Shown: positions 44,346 to 54,416, counted from the first letter of the stretch. The stretch: DNA of 64,000 bases from Streptomyces gobiensis (GCF_021216675.1 NZ_CP086120.1:2834501-2898500); one strand, 5' to 3'. A program made the numbers and translations. Notes: generated from the sequence alone by a model not told the origin.

Positions 44346-46217
44346 ATGACGGTCCTGCCTGATGACGGGCTTCCGCTGGCCGCCGAGTTCCCCGATGTCA
44401 CCCGTGAGCAGTGGCAGCGCCTTGTCGAAGGTGTGCTGCGTAAGACTGGCACGAGTGAGGCCACCGGGGTCGCGGCCGAGGATGCGCTGTCCACCGAGAT
44501 TGAGGACGGGCTCCGCACGAGCCCGCTGTACACCGCGGACGACAGTGCCCAGCCCATCGGGTTTCCGGGCTTTCCGCCCTATCTGCGCGGGAGTGTGCCC
44601 GAAGGCAATGTGCTGTCGGGGTGGGATGTACGCCAGCAGCACCGTCGGCCCGACGCCCGGCATTCCAATGAGGCGGTTCTCGCCGATCTGGAGAACGGGG
44701 TCAGCTCGCTGTGGCTGGTGCTCGGCCGGGCCGGGATCGATATCGCTGAGCTGCCCACCGTCCTGGAGGGCGTCTATCTCGATCTGGCCCCCGTCGTCCT
44801 GGACGCGGGTGCCGACTTCGAGGCGGCGGCGCAAGCACTGCTGCGGGTCTACGCGGAGCGGGACGTGCCGCCCTCCGTCGCGGCGGGCAACCTCGGCGCC
44901 GACCCGCTGGGCCTGCTGGCCCGTACCGGAGACGGCGACAACACCGCCGTACAGCTGGCCACGGCCGCCGACTGGGCGCGCCGGCACGGGCGGACCTACC
45001 CAGGGCTGCGCACCCTCACCGTGGACGCGCTGCCGTATCACGAGGCCGGTGGCTCACCCGCCGAGGAGCTGGGCTGCTCGCTGGCCACCGGCGTCGCCTA
45101 TCTGCGGCAGCTCACCGAGGCCGGGCTGAGCATCGCGGAGGCCTGCGCGCAGCTGGAGTTCCGGTACGCGGCGACCGCCGACCAGTTTGTGACCATCGCC
45201 AAGCTCCGTGCCGCACGGCGGCTGTGGGCCCGGGTCGCCGAGGTCTGCGGGGCGGAGCCCGCCGCCGGGGCGCAGCGGCAGCACGCTGTCACCTCCCCGG
45301 TGATGATGACGCGTCGGGATCCCTGGGTGAACATGCTCCGTACGACCGTGGCCTCGCTGGCCGCCGGGGTCGGCGGCGCCGACTCCGTGACCGTGCTGCC
45401 CTTTGACCACGCGGCCGGGCTGCCGGACGCCTTCGCGCGCCGTATCGCCCGTAACACCTCGACGATTCTGGTCGAGGAGTCCCATGTGGCGCGGGTGATC
45501 GACCCGGCGGGCGGCTCCTGGTACGTGGAGCGGCTCACCGATGAGCTGGCGCGGGCCGCCTGGGGCTGGTTCCAGGAGATCGAACGAGCCGGGGGCCAGG
45601 AGTCGGCGCTGCGGGACGGTGTCGTACGGGAGCGGCTGGACCGCACCTGGCGGCGCCGGAGGGATGAGCTGGCGCATCGCCGGGAGCCGATCACCGGGGT
45701 GAGTGAGTTCCCCTTCCTCGCCGAGGAGCCGGTCCGCCGGGACGCGGCGCCCGAGGAAGCGGGGGGCGGGCTGCCCCGGGTGCGCCGGGATGAGGCGTAC
45801 GAGGCGTTGCGGGCCCGCTCCGATGGGCAGCTGGCAGCTACGGGGGCTCGCCCGAAGGTGCTGCTGGCGGCGCTGGGTCCGGCGGCCGCGTACACCGGGC
45901 GGGCGACCTTCGCCGCGAACCTCTTCCAGGCGGGCGGTATTGAGCCGGTCCGGGAGGAGGTCACCGCGGAGCCGACGGCCGTGGCTGACGCGCTGAAGCG
46001 CAGCGGTACGACGGTGGTCTGTCTCTGCTCAAGCGACCGGGTGTACGGCGAGCAGGCCGAGGCGGTGGCCGAGGCGTTCAGGGCGGCCGGTGCCCGGAGG
46101 GTGTTCCTCGCCGGGCGGCCGGAGCAGCGGCCCGCCGGGGTGGATGAGTTCATCGTCGCGGGCGGCGACGCGGTCACCTTCTTGACTGGTGTCCTTGACG
46201 AGCTGGGAGTGGCGTGA
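44346..46217 (+). CDS. mutA: Methylmalonyl-CoA mutase small subunit
   Basis: 623 residues from ATG 44346. It is the catalytically silent partner of MutB in succinyl-CoA/methylmalonyl-CoA interconversion. TIM-barrel similarity is seen in [31 protein letters not shown] and [11 protein letters not shown]. The degenerate B12 domain near the C-terminus lacks the cobalt-ligand DxHxxG motif, as in other MutA proteins. Overlap TGATG with mutB. Confidence 0.94.
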   Translation: MTVLPDDGLPLAAEFPDVTREQWQRLVEGVLRKTGTSEATGVAAEDALSTEIEDGLRTSPLYTADDSAQPIGFPGFPPYLRGSVPEGNVLSGWDVRQQHRRPDARHSNEAVLADLENGVSSLWLVLGRAGIDIAELPTVLEGVYLDLAPVVLDAGADFEAAAQALLRVYAERDVPPSVAAGNLGADPLGLLARTGDGDNTAVQLATAADWARRHGRTYPGLRTLTVDALPYHEAGGSPAEELGCSLATGVAYLRQLTEAGLSIAEACAQLEFRYAATADQFVTIAKLRAARRLWARVAEVCGAEPAAGAQRQHAVTSPVMMTRRDPWVNMLRTTVASLAAGVGGADSVTVLPFDHAAGLPDAFARRIARNTSTILVEESHVARVIDPAGGSWYVERLTDELARAAWGWFQEIERAGGQESALRDGVVRERLDRTWRRRRDELAHRREPITGVSEFPFLAEEPVRRDAAPEEAGGGLPRVRRDEAYEALRARSDGQLAATGARPKVLLAALGPAAAYTGRATFAANLFQAGGIEPVREEVTAEPTAVADALKRSGTTVVCLCSSDRVYGEQAEAVAEAFRAAGARRVFLAGRPEQRPAGVDEFIVAGGDAVTFLTGVLDELGVA

Positions 46218-48430
46218 TGAGCAGGGCCGTGCCGAACTTCGGCGATATCGGGTTCGGGTCCGAACCGGTCTCCGGTCCCGACGGCGACCAGTGGCGTGCC
46301 GAGCTGGAGAAGAACACCGGTAAGAGTGCCGAGGACTTGGTGTGGGAGACACCGGAGGGCATCGGCGTCCAGCCGCTGTATACGGCGGACGACCTGGCCG
46401 GGGTGGACTTCCTGGGTACCTATCCGGGGCTGGCCCCGTATCTGCGCGGCCCGTATCCCACGATGTATGTCAACCAGCCGTGGACGATCCGGCAGTACGC
46501 CGGTTTCTCCACCGCCGAGGAGTCCAACGCCTTCTACCGGCGCAATCTGGCCGCCGGGCAGAAGGGCCTGTCGGTCGCCTTCGATCTGCCGACCCACCGC
46601 GGCTACGACAGCGACCACCCCCGGGTCACCGGCGATGTGGGCATGGCGGGCGTGGCCATTGACTCCATCTATGACATGCGGCAGCTCTTCGACGGCATTC
46701 CGCTGGACAAGATGAGCGTGTCGATGACGATGAACGGTGCCGTGCTGCCCGTACTGGCGCTGTACATCGTGGCCGCCGAGGAACAGGGCGTGCCGCCGGA
46801 GAAGCTGGCCGGGACCATTCAGAACGACATTCTCAAAGAGTTCATGGTCCGCAACACCTATATCTATCCGCCGCTGCCGTCGATGCGGATCATCTCCGAT
46901 ATCTTCGCGTTCACCTCGCAGAAGATGCCGCGCTACAACTCCATCTCCATCTCCGGCTACCACATCCAGGAGGCCGGGGCCACGGCCGATCTGGAGCTGG
47001 CCTACACCCTCGCCGATGGCGTGGAGTACCTGCGCGCCGGGCTCGGCGCCGGTCTCGATGTGGACGCCTTCGCGCCCCGGCTGTCGTTCTTCTGGGCGAT
47101 CGGCATGAACTTCTTTATGGAGATCGCCAAGCTGCGCGCGGCCCGGCTGCTGTGGGCCAAGCTGGTCAAGCAGTTCGACCCGAAGAACGCCAAGTCCCTC
47201 TCCCTGCGCACCCACTCGCAGACCTCCGGCTGGTCCCTGACCGCGCAGGATGTGTTCAACAACGTCACCCGTACCTGTGTGGAGGCGATGGCCGCGACCC
47301 AGGGCCACACCCAGTCGCTGCACACCAACGCGCTGGATGAGGCCCTCGCCCTGCCCACCGACTTCTCGGCGCGGATCGCCCGCAACACCCAGCTGCTGCT
47401 GCAGCAGGAGTCGGGAACCTGCCGGGTGATCGACCCATGGGGCGGCAGCGCGTACGTCGAGAAGCTCACGCACGATCTCGCGCGGCGTGCCTGGCAGCAC
47501 ATCGAGGAGGTCGAGGCGGCGGGCGGCATGGCCAAGGCCATCGACGCGGGCATCCCCAAGCTGCGGGTGGAGGAGGCCGCAGCCCGCACCCAGGCCCGTA
47601 TTGACTCCGGTCGGCAGCCGGTGATCGGCGTCAACAAGTACCGGGTGGACAGCGATGAGCAGATCGATGTCCTCAAGGTCGACAACTCCTCGGTACGCAC
47701 CCAGCAGATCGAAAAGCTGCGGCGGCTGCGTGAGGAGCGGGACGAGGCGGTCTGCCAGGACGCCCTGCGCGCGCTCACGGCGGCGGCCGAGGAGGGCCAT
47801 CGCGATGGCGGCGGGCTGGAAGGGAACCTGCTGCATCTGGCGGTGAACGCGGCCCGCGCCAAGGCGACGGTCGGTGAGATCTCGGACGCGTTGGAGAAGG
47901 TGTACGGGCGCCACTCCGGGCAGATCCGTACCATCTCGGGTGTGTACCGAGACGAAGCCGGGCCGTCCTCCGGCCTTGAACGTACCCGGACTCTGGTGGC
48001 GGACTTCGAGCAGGCGGAGGGCCGCCGCCCCCGCATCCTGGTCGCCAAGATGGGCCAGGACGGGCACGACCGGGGCCAGAAGGTCATCGCGACCGCCTTC
48101 GCGGACCTCGGCTTCGATGTCGATGTCGGCCCGCTCTTCCAGACCCCGGCCGAGGTGGCCCGGCAGGCGGTGGAGGCCGATGTGCACATCATCGGGGTCT
48201 CCTCGCTGGCCGCGGGGCATCTCACGCTGGTCCCGGCGCTGCGCGAAGAGCTGGCCGGGCAGGACCGGGAGGACATCATGATCGTGGTGGGCGGCGTGAT
48301 CCCGCCGCAGGATGTCGAGCCGCTACGGGAGATGGGCGCCGCGGCGGTCTTCCCGCCCGGCACGGTGATCCCGGACGCCGCCTATGACTTGGTACGGTCG
48401 CTGGCCGCGTCCCTTGACCACGAGCTGTAG
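46217..48430 (+). CDS. mutB: Methylmalonyl-CoA mutase large subunit
   Basis: 737 residues from ATG 46217 (GTG 46214 would add one residue). The TIM barrel carries [38 protein letters not shown] and [18 protein letters not shown]. The B12 domain has GQDGHDRG (DxHxxG with the cobalt-ligand His), SSLAAGH and [10 protein letters not shown]. It uses adenosylcobalamin to convert (R)-methylmalonyl-CoA to succinyl-CoA, and supplies or drains polyketide extender pools in Streptomyces. Confidence 0.97.
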   Translation: MSRAVPNFGDIGFGSEPVSGPDGDQWRAELEKNTGKSAEDLVWETPEGIGVQPLYTADDLAGVDFLGTYPGLAPYLRGPYPTMYVNQPWTIRQYAGFSTAEESNAFYRRNLAAGQKGLSVAFDLPTHRGYDSDHPRVTGDVGMAGVAIDSIYDMRQLFDGIPLDKMSVSMTMNGAVLPVLALYIVAAEEQGVPPEKLAGTIQNDILKEFMVRNTYIYPPLPSMRIISDIFAFTSQKMPRYNSISISGYHIQEAGATADLELAYTLADGVEYLRAGLGAGLDVDAFAPRLSFFWAIGMNFFMEIAKLRAARLLWAKLVKQFDPKNAKSLSLRTHSQTSGWSLTAQDVFNNVTRTCVEAMAATQGHTQSLHTNALDEALALPTDFSARIARNTQLLLQQESGTCRVIDPWGGSAYVEKLTHDLARRAWQHIEEVEAAGGMAKAIDAGIPKLRVEEAAARTQARIDSGRQPVIGVNKYRVDSDEQIDVLKVDNSSVRTQQIEKLRRLREERDEAVCQDALRALTAAAEEGHRDGGGLEGNLLHLAVNAARAKATVGEISDALEKVYGRHSGQIRTISGVYRDEAGPSSGLERTRTLVADFEQAEGRRPRILVAKMGQDGHDRGQKVIATAFADLGFDVDVGPLFQTPAEVARQAVEADVHIIGVSSLAAGHLTLVPALREELAGQDREDIMIVVGGVIPPQDVEPLREMGAAAVFPPGTVIPDAAYDLVRSLAASLDHEL

Positions 48431-48442
48431 GCCCGTACGTCC

Positions 48443-49432
48443 ATGCCGCCGAAGATTGATATCGACGCGTACGCGCAGGGTGTGCTCGCTGGCTCGCGCG
48501 CGTATATCGCCCGTGCCATCACCCTGGTCGAGTCCACCCGCCCGGACCACCGGCAGCTCGCCCAGCGGTTGCTGGTGGAGCTCCTGCCCTCTTCGGGCCG
48601 GGCCCGGCGGGTAGGCATCAGCGGAGTACCCGGTGTAGGCAAGTCGACCTTTATCGACGCCATGGGTTCGATGTTGACCGGTCTCGGCCACCGGGTGGCG
48701 GTTCTCGCCGTCGACCCGTCCTCCGGGCGCACCGGGGGCTCCATCCTGGGTGACAAGACCCGGATGGAGCGGCTCGCGGTGGACCCGGCGGCCTTCGTCC
48801 GGCCGTCACCGACCGCCGGCACGCTGGGCGGGGTGGCCCGGGCGACCCGGGAGACCATCGTGGTGATGGAAGCCGCGGGCTATGACGTGGTGCTGGTCGA
48901 GACTGTGGGCGTGGGCCAGTCCGAGGTGACCGTCTCGGGCATGGTCGACTCCTTTCTCCTCCTGACCCTGGCCCGTACCGGCGATCAGCTCCAGGGCATC
49001 AAGAAGGGCGTGCTGGAGCTGGCGGACGTGGTCGCCGTCAACAAGGCCGACGGCCCCCATGAGCGCGACGCCCGCTCGGCTGCCCGGGAACTCTCCGGCG
49101 CGCTACGGCTGTTGCAGCCCCCGGACTCCCCCTGGAACCCGCCGGTGCTCACCTGCAGCGCACACGAGTCCCGGGGCCTTGACGACGTGTGGGACCGCCT
49201 GGAGCAGCACCGTAAGACCCTGGACGGCACGGGAGCCCTGGCGGCCAAGCGGCGTGACCAGCAGGTGGAGTGGGTCTGGTCCATGGTCCGCGACCAGCTC
49301 CTTGACCGGCTCCGGGGCCACCCGGAGGTACGCCGCCTGGCCCCGGACCTGGAGGCCCAGGTCCGCGACGGCACCCTGACGGCGACCCTCGCCGCCGACC
49401 GCCTGCTGAACGCGTTCGGTGCGGGGGGCTAG
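48443..49432 (+). CDS. meaB: Methylmalonyl-CoA mutase-associated GTPase MeaB
   Basis: 329 residues. G-protein motifs: Walker A GVPGVGKSTF, VLAVDPSSGRTGGSILGDK, VETVGVGQSE (switch) and NKADGP. MeaB loads and protects the adenosylcobalamin cofactor of MutAB. It starts 12 bases after mutB, so the three genes form an operon. Confidence 0.95.
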   Translation: MPPKIDIDAYAQGVLAGSRAYIARAITLVESTRPDHRQLAQRLLVELLPSSGRARRVGISGVPGVGKSTFIDAMGSMLTGLGHRVAVLAVDPSSGRTGGSILGDKTRMERLAVDPAAFVRPSPTAGTLGGVARATRETIVVMEAAGYDVVLVETVGVGQSEVTVSGMVDSFLLLTLARTGDQLQGIKKGVLELADVVAVNKADGPHERDARSAARELSGALRLLQPPDSPWNPPVLTCSAHESRGLDDVWDRLEQHRKTLDGTGALAAKRRDQQVEWVWSMVRDQLLDRLRGHPEVRRLAPDLEAQVRDGTLTATLAADRLLNAFGAGG

Positions 49433-49505
49433 AGAGACGACCCAGTCAGCGCCCAGTCTGCGTGTGTGCTGTCAACTATCCCATTTCTGCACCGAATAGC
49501 GCAGC

Positions 49506-49631
49506 TCACGCGCGTGCCTCGCGGCCGTTCGCCGCCTCCGCGACCGCGTCGATGTCGTCGGCCGGGGTGAGAATCATCCTGATGCCCGCCCGAACGAGCG
49601 GCTCGTCATCCGTGACGAGAACCCTGATCAG
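49506..49631 (-). pseudogene. Response regulator receiver-domain fragment (NarL type)
   Basis: The minus strand reads SLIRVLVTDDEPLVRAGIRM, then ILTPADDIDAVAEAANGREA and stops. This is the first 40 residues of a NarL/FixJ receiver domain with the acidic pair DD and the start of helix 1. The phosphoacceptor Asp region and DNA-binding domain are missing. Confidence 0.7.
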
Positions 49632-50044
49632 ACTCTCCTGCGCGGTCTTGAGCGGTCATACCTGCGGGCACTTCGTCATCATTCCCGAGCGAGCCGCCCG
49701 CCCGGACATCACGGCGCCGGTCGTGCATCGGGTTCCCGCCTCACAGGCGGCTACCCGGCAACGGGGCCCGGAAGCGGACGGCAGCAGGAAGAGGGCCGCC
49801 GCCACGTCCCCGACGACCACGGTCCGCACCGGACGGCGGTTCCCGCACCGGTACAGAATCGGCCCCGTCCGCCGCAGCCGTCCCACCGTACCCCCACGTC
49901 GGACGGCGTCCCAGCAGGTCAGCGCGTGGGACGTCCCACGAGTACGTCACTTCTGCGGCAACTGTGGCGGCCCCTGCTCCCCGCCCGGAGTCTTGCTGCC
50001 GAGCCGGCCGGTGCGGTCGGCTCGGCCCATCGGAAAGGAAACGA
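49632..50044. other. Gap without a convincing gene
   Basis: About 410 bases between the response regulator fragment and the secreted repeat protein. Open frames exist on both strands but none has recognisable motifs or a plausible start. The last 40 bases hold the AAAGGAAA ribosome site of the next gene. Confidence 0.45.
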
Positions 50045-50491
50045 ATGCGAGCCTTAACGAGGACGCTCGTCAGTGTCACCACCGCCGTCGGGATTGCCGC
50101 CGGGAGTCTGGCAGCTGCGGGCACCAGCTTCGCTGCGCCCGCGCCGGCCACGCAGCCGGCGGCGAGCTCCGAGGCTGTCGCCCCGCTCGCGGTGGTCAAC
50201 CTCGGCCTGAGCACCACGCAGGCCAAGAAGCTCCAGCGTGTGCTGAAGGCCAACTGGGGCTACAGCGGCGCCATCGACGGGCAGCTCGGCACCAACAGCT
50301 GGAAGTCGATGCAGCGCTACCTCAAGAAGTACTGGGGCTACACCAGCGGGATCGACGGAATCGTCGGAAGCGGCACGGTGAAGGCGTTGCAGCGCTGGCT
50401 GAAGAGCAACTGGGGCTACACCGGCGCCATCGACGGAATCGCCGGATCGGGGACCAAGGCCGCGCTCAAGCGGTACGTCAACTCCCTCTAG
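50045..50491 (+). CDS. Secreted protein with three peptidoglycan-binding-like repeats
   Basis: 148 residues from ATG 50045 (AAAGGAAA upstream). The signal peptide is RTLVSVTTAVGIAAGSLAAA, cleaved near FAA-AP. After a linker come three repeats of about 26 residues around WGYSGAIDGQLGTNSWKSM, WGYTSGIDGIVGSGTVKAL and WGYTGAIDGIAGSGTKAAL, each preceded by LQRxLKxN. The motif resembles the core of PG_binding_1 domains (LQ..L...GY.G.IDG..G..T). It is likely exported and wall-associated, without a catalytic domain. Confidence 0.8.
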   Translation: MRALTRTLVSVTTAVGIAAGSLAAAGTSFAAPAPATQPAASSEAVAPLAVVNLGLSTTQAKKLQRVLKANWGYSGAIDGQLGTNSWKSMQRYLKKYWGYTSGIDGIVGSGTVKALQRWLKSNWGYTGAIDGIAGSGTKAALKRYVNSL

Positions 50492-50702
50492 AACCTATCG
50501 CGAAAGACCCGTCGCACACACCGGAGGACAGGCCCCACCGCCTCCGGTGCGTGCGATCGTTACCGCTCCGGACAGCTCAGCACGCCGATCTCGCCTGCGA
50601 CGGCCGCCGAACAGTACGGGGTGACTCGTATCGTCAGCGTAGAGCCGCTGGGGGCGATGGGACGCTGGATGTGCCGGATCGGGGGACGGGACGGAGACGA
50701 AA

Positions 50703-51227
50703 GTGCAGCTTGTGCTGTGGGACATCGACCACACGCTGATCGGACACGCGCGCCACCGAGCTGCGCAAGCGCGGACACGCCCTGCCGGGTGCTGCCGCGG
50801 CATTGGACGCCTCGGCCGCTGAGCCGGGTATGACGCAGACCGTCCTCACCGGGAACGTGCGCGGCGTCGCCGAGATCAAGCTCCAGACGTTCGGTCTGGA
50901 CCATCACATCGACTGGGACATCGGCGCTTATGGCGAGGACGACGACGTACGCGCCGAGCTTGTACGCATCGCGTTGGGCCGCGCCGCAGCGAAGGCAGGG
51001 CAGCCCATGAGCCCACGGAGACGGCGCTGATCGGCGATACCTCAGCGGATGTCGAGGCAGGTCACGAAAGCCGAGTCCGTGTCATCGCAGTCGCCTCCGG
51101 GCGTAGCAATGAGGAGGAGCCGCGGGCCGCTGGTGCGGAGAGCATCCTTCCAGACCTCCGTGACACGGATCTGCTGGTCAGGCTGGACCCGGGGCAGCCC
51201 GGTTCTGCGCTGCCCCGAGTTGGGTGA
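50703..51227 (+). pseudogene. HAD-family hydrolase remnant
   Basis: GTG 50703 starts VQLVLWDIDHTLIGH (motif I DxDxT as DIDHT). A deletion of the cap and a frame change follow. The next frame reads ATELRKRGHALPGAAAALDA, then MTQTVLTGNVRGVAEIKLQ and DWDIGAYGEDDDVR (motif II region). Another shift gives ETALIGDTSADVEAGHES (motif IV GDT.. D) and RVRVIAVASG. Each piece matches a phosphoglycolate-phosphatase-like HAD protein; the whole is inactivated. Confidence 0.75.
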
Positions 51228-51249
51228 CTTTCCGGCACCTTGACTGAGG

Positions 51250-51837
51250 TCATGCCACCTGTTGTAGCTCAAGCTTCCGGGCGGTCTTGCGTCGGCTCGG
51301 GGCGACGGCGTCGATGGTTCCGGCTCCTCGGCCTGGGGTGTGGTCCCAGACCTCCAGCTTGGCGGCGACCTTCTTCAGTCGGGAGTCGCCGGGCGGGACG
51401 TCGATGTGGAAGTGGGATTCCTTGACCGGGCTGAGGTCGCTGCCCCAGCGTACGACGCCGTCGAGGTCGGCGAGGATGTCCCGGATGATGAGGTGCTCCT
51501 CGGGGAAGAAGCCGTCCTTGGCGCCGATTGGGTAGTGCAGCGGGCGGATCGCTATGGCCGTGCCCGACAGGTAGTTCGACTCATACGGTGCCGCGATGGC
51601 ACGGTCGGCGGTGTGGCCGGTGATCTCGTTCTGCTCGACATTCGCGTCGATCTCGTAGAGGAACCGCTGGGCCACATACAGCAGGATCGTGGCCGCCGCG
51701 CCATCGGCGAGTGGGACGGACAGATGGCTGCCTTCGATGCGCTGGAGACTTGCCTGGTCGAGGACGGGCCAGCCGTTCGCGCTGGTCTTCTCTGCGTTCC
51801 CTCCGGGCCCCGGCTCTCCAGTAGCTCGAGCAGACCT
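51250..51837 (-). pseudogene. M15/VanY-like peptidase gene lacking a start
   Basis: The frame is open from a TGA at 51838-51840 with no usable start before GTG 51675. It reads EKTSANGWPVLDQASLQRIE, then HTADRAIAAPYESNYLSGTA and GVVRWGSDLSPVKESHFHID with VPPGDSRLKKVAAKLEVWD. The RWG(G/S)D and ESHFHID segments resemble M15 D-Ala-D-Ala carboxypeptidase-like domains. The usual SxHxxGxAxD zinc motif is replaced by NYLSGTAIAI. The N-terminal part (MSLEATGAAAPAAEGLLELL) lies in another frame, so a frameshift is likely. Confidence 0.55.
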
Positions 51838-51879
51838 TCAGCGGCGGGTGCGGCAGCGCCAGTCGCTTCCAGGGACATC

Positions 51880-52296
51880 TCAGTCAGCAGTCCCGGGTTC
51901 GGCCACCCACTGCGTGGCCTGGCCGGTGACCGAGGCGATCATGTCGTAATCGCCGTCGTAGTGCAGCACCGTCACCTCATACCGCTCGGCGGTGGCTGCG
52001 ATCAGCAGATCGGTCAGGGACAACGCGCGGTGGAAGCCCGCGTTCATCGCCTCGCTCTGCACCTTCAGAGCACGGTCCCAGATCTCGTCGTTCATGGGCA
52101 GGTAGTCGAACGAGCGCAGCATCGTGCGCAGTCGCAGCGCTTCTGCCTTGTTGCGGGCGCTGTAGAGGACTTCGTACTCCACGGCGCCGCACGAGATGAG
52201 CAGGCCACGCTCGTTCAGACTGTCTAGCATTGGTTCGACGCCGGGCTTGCCCCAGCGGGCAAGAGCGGACTTGTCGATCAGGTACCGCTGGGTCAC
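51880..52296 (-). CDS. vapC: PIN-domain toxin VapC
   Basis: 138 residues. PIN acidic residues appear in YLIDKSALARW, an internal Glu in VEYEVLYSA, LSLTDLLIAATA and HYDGDYDMIA. PIN toxins cleave RNA in a magnesium-dependent way and are silenced by VapB. Its start overlaps the vapB stop by four bases. Confidence 0.92.
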   Translation of the reverse strand: MTQRYLIDKSALARWGKPGVEPMLDSLNERGLLISCGAVEYEVLYSARNKAEALRLRTMLRSFDYLPMNDEIWDRALKVQSEAMNAGFHRALSLTDLLIAATAERYEVTVLHYDGDYDMIASVTGQATQWVAEPGTAD

Positions 52297-52547
52297 GCGG
52301 CATTCCCCTGCCCGGTGCGACGCTTCAGGGCGCCCTCCGGGTCCCGGGGGCCGGTCTTCGCACGGATCTCGGCGAATACGTCGTCAAACTCCCCTGCCTT
52401 GATCGCATCAGCCAACTCGCGACGGAGGCGAGTCCTGACACCCTCCTCCATGGCAGCCCGGACAGCAGCAGCTTTGGTCTTGGTTCCGTACAGGCGCATG
52501 GCCTCTTCGACCATTTCGTCATCGAGGTCGATCACAGTTCGCGACAT
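52293..52547 (-). CDS. vapB: Antitoxin VapB
   Basis: 84 residues from ATG 52547 (MSRTVIDLDDEMVEEAM). The N-terminal ribbon-helix-helix-like part (TVIDLDDEMVEEAMRLYGTK) should bind the operator; the C-terminal part (EFDDVFAEIRAKTGPRDPE) should bind VapC. A TTG at 52553 in the same frame is a less likely start. It is the first gene of the operon. Confidence 0.92.
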   Translation of the reverse strand: MSRTVIDLDDEMVEEAMRLYGTKTKAAAVRAAMEEGVRTRLRRELADAIKAGEFDDVFAEIRAKTGPRDPEGALKRRTGQGNAA

Positions 52548-52551
52548 ACAC

Positions 52552-52588
52552 AAACGATATCATCAGAGGCAGAATAACGGCATCGTTT
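52552..52588. promoter_or_regulatory. Candidate vapBC operator
   Basis: AAACGAT (52552-52558) and ATCGTTT (52582-52588) are inverted and 23 bases apart, just upstream of vapB in an AT-rich stretch. VapB-type repressors often bind such inverted repeats. Proposed from sequence only. Confidence 0.45.
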
Positions 52589-52716
52589 CTTCTGTTTCGG
52601 TAAGCGAATACGTGCAGGCCGCGCGTCGGCGTCACGGCTGAGCGGCCCGTCCGCGTAGGCAGCTCGGCCAGGCCTGCCCTGCGCTGACCCCCGCAGAGTG
52701 GGCCCCCTCTTCGGAC

Positions 52717-53181
52717 TCACGGACAGCTCACCGGCCCGTAGTCGGTGCCGTCCAGGGGCCGTGTCAGCTCCGCGTACAGTTCGGGGTCGGCCTTGATCCG
52801 GGCGGTGGACCGCCAAGCGGCGACGGTGGTGTTCACGGGGCCGTATGCGTCGATGTCGGAGGCGTCCTGCACCGACTGGACCAGTTCGACCACAAACTCC
52901 CGCACCTCCTCGGCGGACAGGTGACGTGTCCAGGGGAAGATCTCGGGGAGCGAGAGCAGCAGGGCGCGGGCGCCTTCGTCGGTCTTGACCAGCGCGGCAA
53001 AGGTGCGGGCAATCGTGGTGACCGCCTCGTCGCGGCGCTCTTCCTGCTCAGATGTGGTCAGTATCAGGTCGGCCCCATCGCGCCGGGTAATGCGCAGGCG
53101 CTCGGCCGCCTTCAGCTTCTCGGCCACCTCACCTGGTCTCTTGGACAACTCGGAAAACGTGACGTCATCGGTCGTCGTCAT
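52717..53181 (-). CDS. Phd/YefM-like antitoxin (orphan)
   Basis: 154 residues from ATG 53181 (MTTTDDVTFSELSKRPGEVA). VTFSELSKRPGEVAEKLKAA and RLRITRRDGADLILTTSEQE match the Phd/YefM antitoxin fold. The C-terminal half is longer than usual and has no toxin features. The sequence after its stop (52560-52716) has no toxin gene, so its partner is lost or elsewhere. Confidence 0.7.
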   Translation of the reverse strand: MTTTDDVTFSELSKRPGEVAEKLKAAERLRITRRDGADLILTTSEQEERRDEAVTTIARTFAALVKTDEGARALLLSLPEIFPWTRHLSAEEVREFVVELVQSVQDASDIDAYGPVNTTVAAWRSTARIKADPELYAELTRPLDGTDYGPVSCP

Positions 53182-53295
53182 GCCTTTCACCGTACGTACG
53201 TCGGAACTAGTTCCGAAGCCAGTGCGGAGCTGGCGACAGCACCGCTGGACCACCAGCGGGGCTGTCGCGTGTGCTGCGGGCTCGGCCCGTCAGGT

Positions 53296-53946
53296 TCAGG
53301 AGGCGAGTCTGGTGGCCAGGGCCTTGCCCTTGGCCTCGGCGTCCTGGTGGGCCTTGGTGCGGGAGGCCTCGAAGAGCGGGATCAGTTCGGCCATTGCGGG
53401 CATGGCCGGGGCCATGGTGAGCTCCGGGACGATGAAGTCGGTCTCCAGGCCGAGGAAGTCGCCCAGGAGCATCCGCAGATAGTTCAGGACGTACTCCCGG
53501 CCCTCCTGGGGCGTGCCGGGGGCGAATGAGCCGCCCCGGCTGGCGACGACCGTTACCGGTTTGCCGGCGGCGGAGGGCTGCTCGGTCATCACCGTGCGGC
53601 CGACGACGATCACGTGGTCCAGCCACGCCTTCAGGGTGGAGGGGATCGAGTAGTTGTGCATCGGTGCGCCGATGAGGACCGCGTCCGCCTCCTCCAGCTC
53701 CTGGATGAGCGTTTCACGCAGTGCGAAGGCCGCCTGCTGCTCGGGGGTGCGCTCGGCGGGGTCGGTGTAGCCCGCGTAGAAGGCGGCGGCGTCGATGTGC
53801 GGCAGGGGGTCGGCTGCCAGATCGCGGTAGATCACCTTGCCCTCCGGGTGCTGGCTCTCCCATGCCTGGCGGAAGACGGTGGCAACGGCGCGGGAGGTGG
53901 AGTTGTCGCCGTTCAGCGAGGAGTCGAGGTGCAGCAGGGTGGCCAT
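53296..53946 (-). CDS. azoR: FMN-dependent NADH-azoreductase
   Basis: 216 residues with a flavodoxin-like fold. Motifs: LHLDSSLNGDNSTSRAVATV at the phosphate-binding loop, GAPMHNYSIPSTLKAWLDHV and VVASRGGSFAPGTPQEG. It reduces azo dyes and quinones with NADH. It is divergent from the HxlR gene, with 107 bases between starts. A GGAG lies eight bases upstream of the start. Confidence 0.93.
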   Translation of the reverse strand: MATLLHLDSSLNGDNSTSRAVATVFRQAWESQHPEGKVIYRDLAADPLPHIDAAAFYAGYTDPAERTPEQQAAFALRETLIQELEEADAVLIGAPMHNYSIPSTLKAWLDHVIVVGRTVMTEQPSAAGKPVTVVASRGGSFAPGTPQEGREYVLNYLRMLLGDFLGLETDFIVPELTMAPAMPAMAELIPLFEASRTKAHQDAEAKGKALATRLAS

Positions 53947-53989
53947 GACGGTGCTCCTGAGTCGTAGGTGAGCTAGTTTTACCCCTGTT

Positions 53990-54001
53990 GCTATTCATAG
54001 C
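53990..54001. promoter_or_regulatory. Candidate HxlR operator in azoR/hxlR gap
   Basis: GCTATTCATAGC is an inverted repeat (GCTAT/ATAGC around TC), 44 bases from azoR and 53 from hxlR. HxlR dimers bind sites of this kind between divergent target and regulator genes. Not tested. Confidence 0.5.
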
Positions 54002-54053
54002 ATAGGTGCTTACTTTTTCGCAGCCCCTTGTCTCGGGGCAGTACTCTGGGGTC

Positions 54054-54416
54054 ATGGCTGAGCCACAAGAGAGCTGCACTTCGCCTGAGCACGGGCTCAC
54101 CCGCGTCTTCCAAGTACTGGGCAAGCGCTGGACGGGGATGATCATCGCCGCGCTGATGAGCGGGCCCGGTCACTTCGCGGAGCTGCGGCGGGCGGTCCCC
54201 GGCATCAGCGAGCGGATGCTCTCCGACCGGCTGGCGGAGCTGGCCTCGCTGGGACTGGTGCTGCGGTGCGTGGAGGAGGGCCCGCCGCTGCGGGTCTGCT
54301 ACCGGCTGACCGAGGCGGGGCTGGCGCTCAAGCCCGCGATGGTGGAGCTGACCCGGTGGGCGGAGGAATGTCTGCCGGAAGAGGGGGCCCGGTGCCCGGA
54401 GCAGTTCCGGGCATGA
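54054..54416 (+). CDS. HxlR-family transcriptional regulator
   Basis: 120 residues from ATG 54054. The winged helix shows LGKRWTGMIIAALMSGPGHF, AELRRAVPGISERMLSDRLA and YRLTEAGLALKPAM, typical of HxlR/YodB. Cys8 near the N-terminus (ESCTSPEH) matches the redox-sensing Cys of YodB-like members. It likely represses divergent azoR until quinones or diamide-like stress modify the Cys. Confidence 0.93.
   Translation: MAEPQESCTSPEHGLTRVFQVLGKRWTGMIIAALMSGPGHFAELRRAVPGISERMLSDRLAELASLGLVLRCVEEGPPLRVCYRLTEAGLALKPAMVELTRWAEECLPEEGARCPEQFRA

Noticed and set aside
43986..45041. Extension of cobF upstream to 45041
   Set aside because: The extended part lies over the repeat and mutA and has no homology pattern; GTG 43985 gives the standard CobF start.
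45098..48220. A 1040-codon open frame on the minus strand across mutA and mutB
   Set aside because: Antisense shadow; the translation has no domains and mutA/mutB are unambiguous.
49462..50044. Long plus-strand frame (425 codons) overlapping the secreted repeat protein
   Set aside because: It reads through the response regulator remnant and the repeat protein in a wrong frame; no domains.
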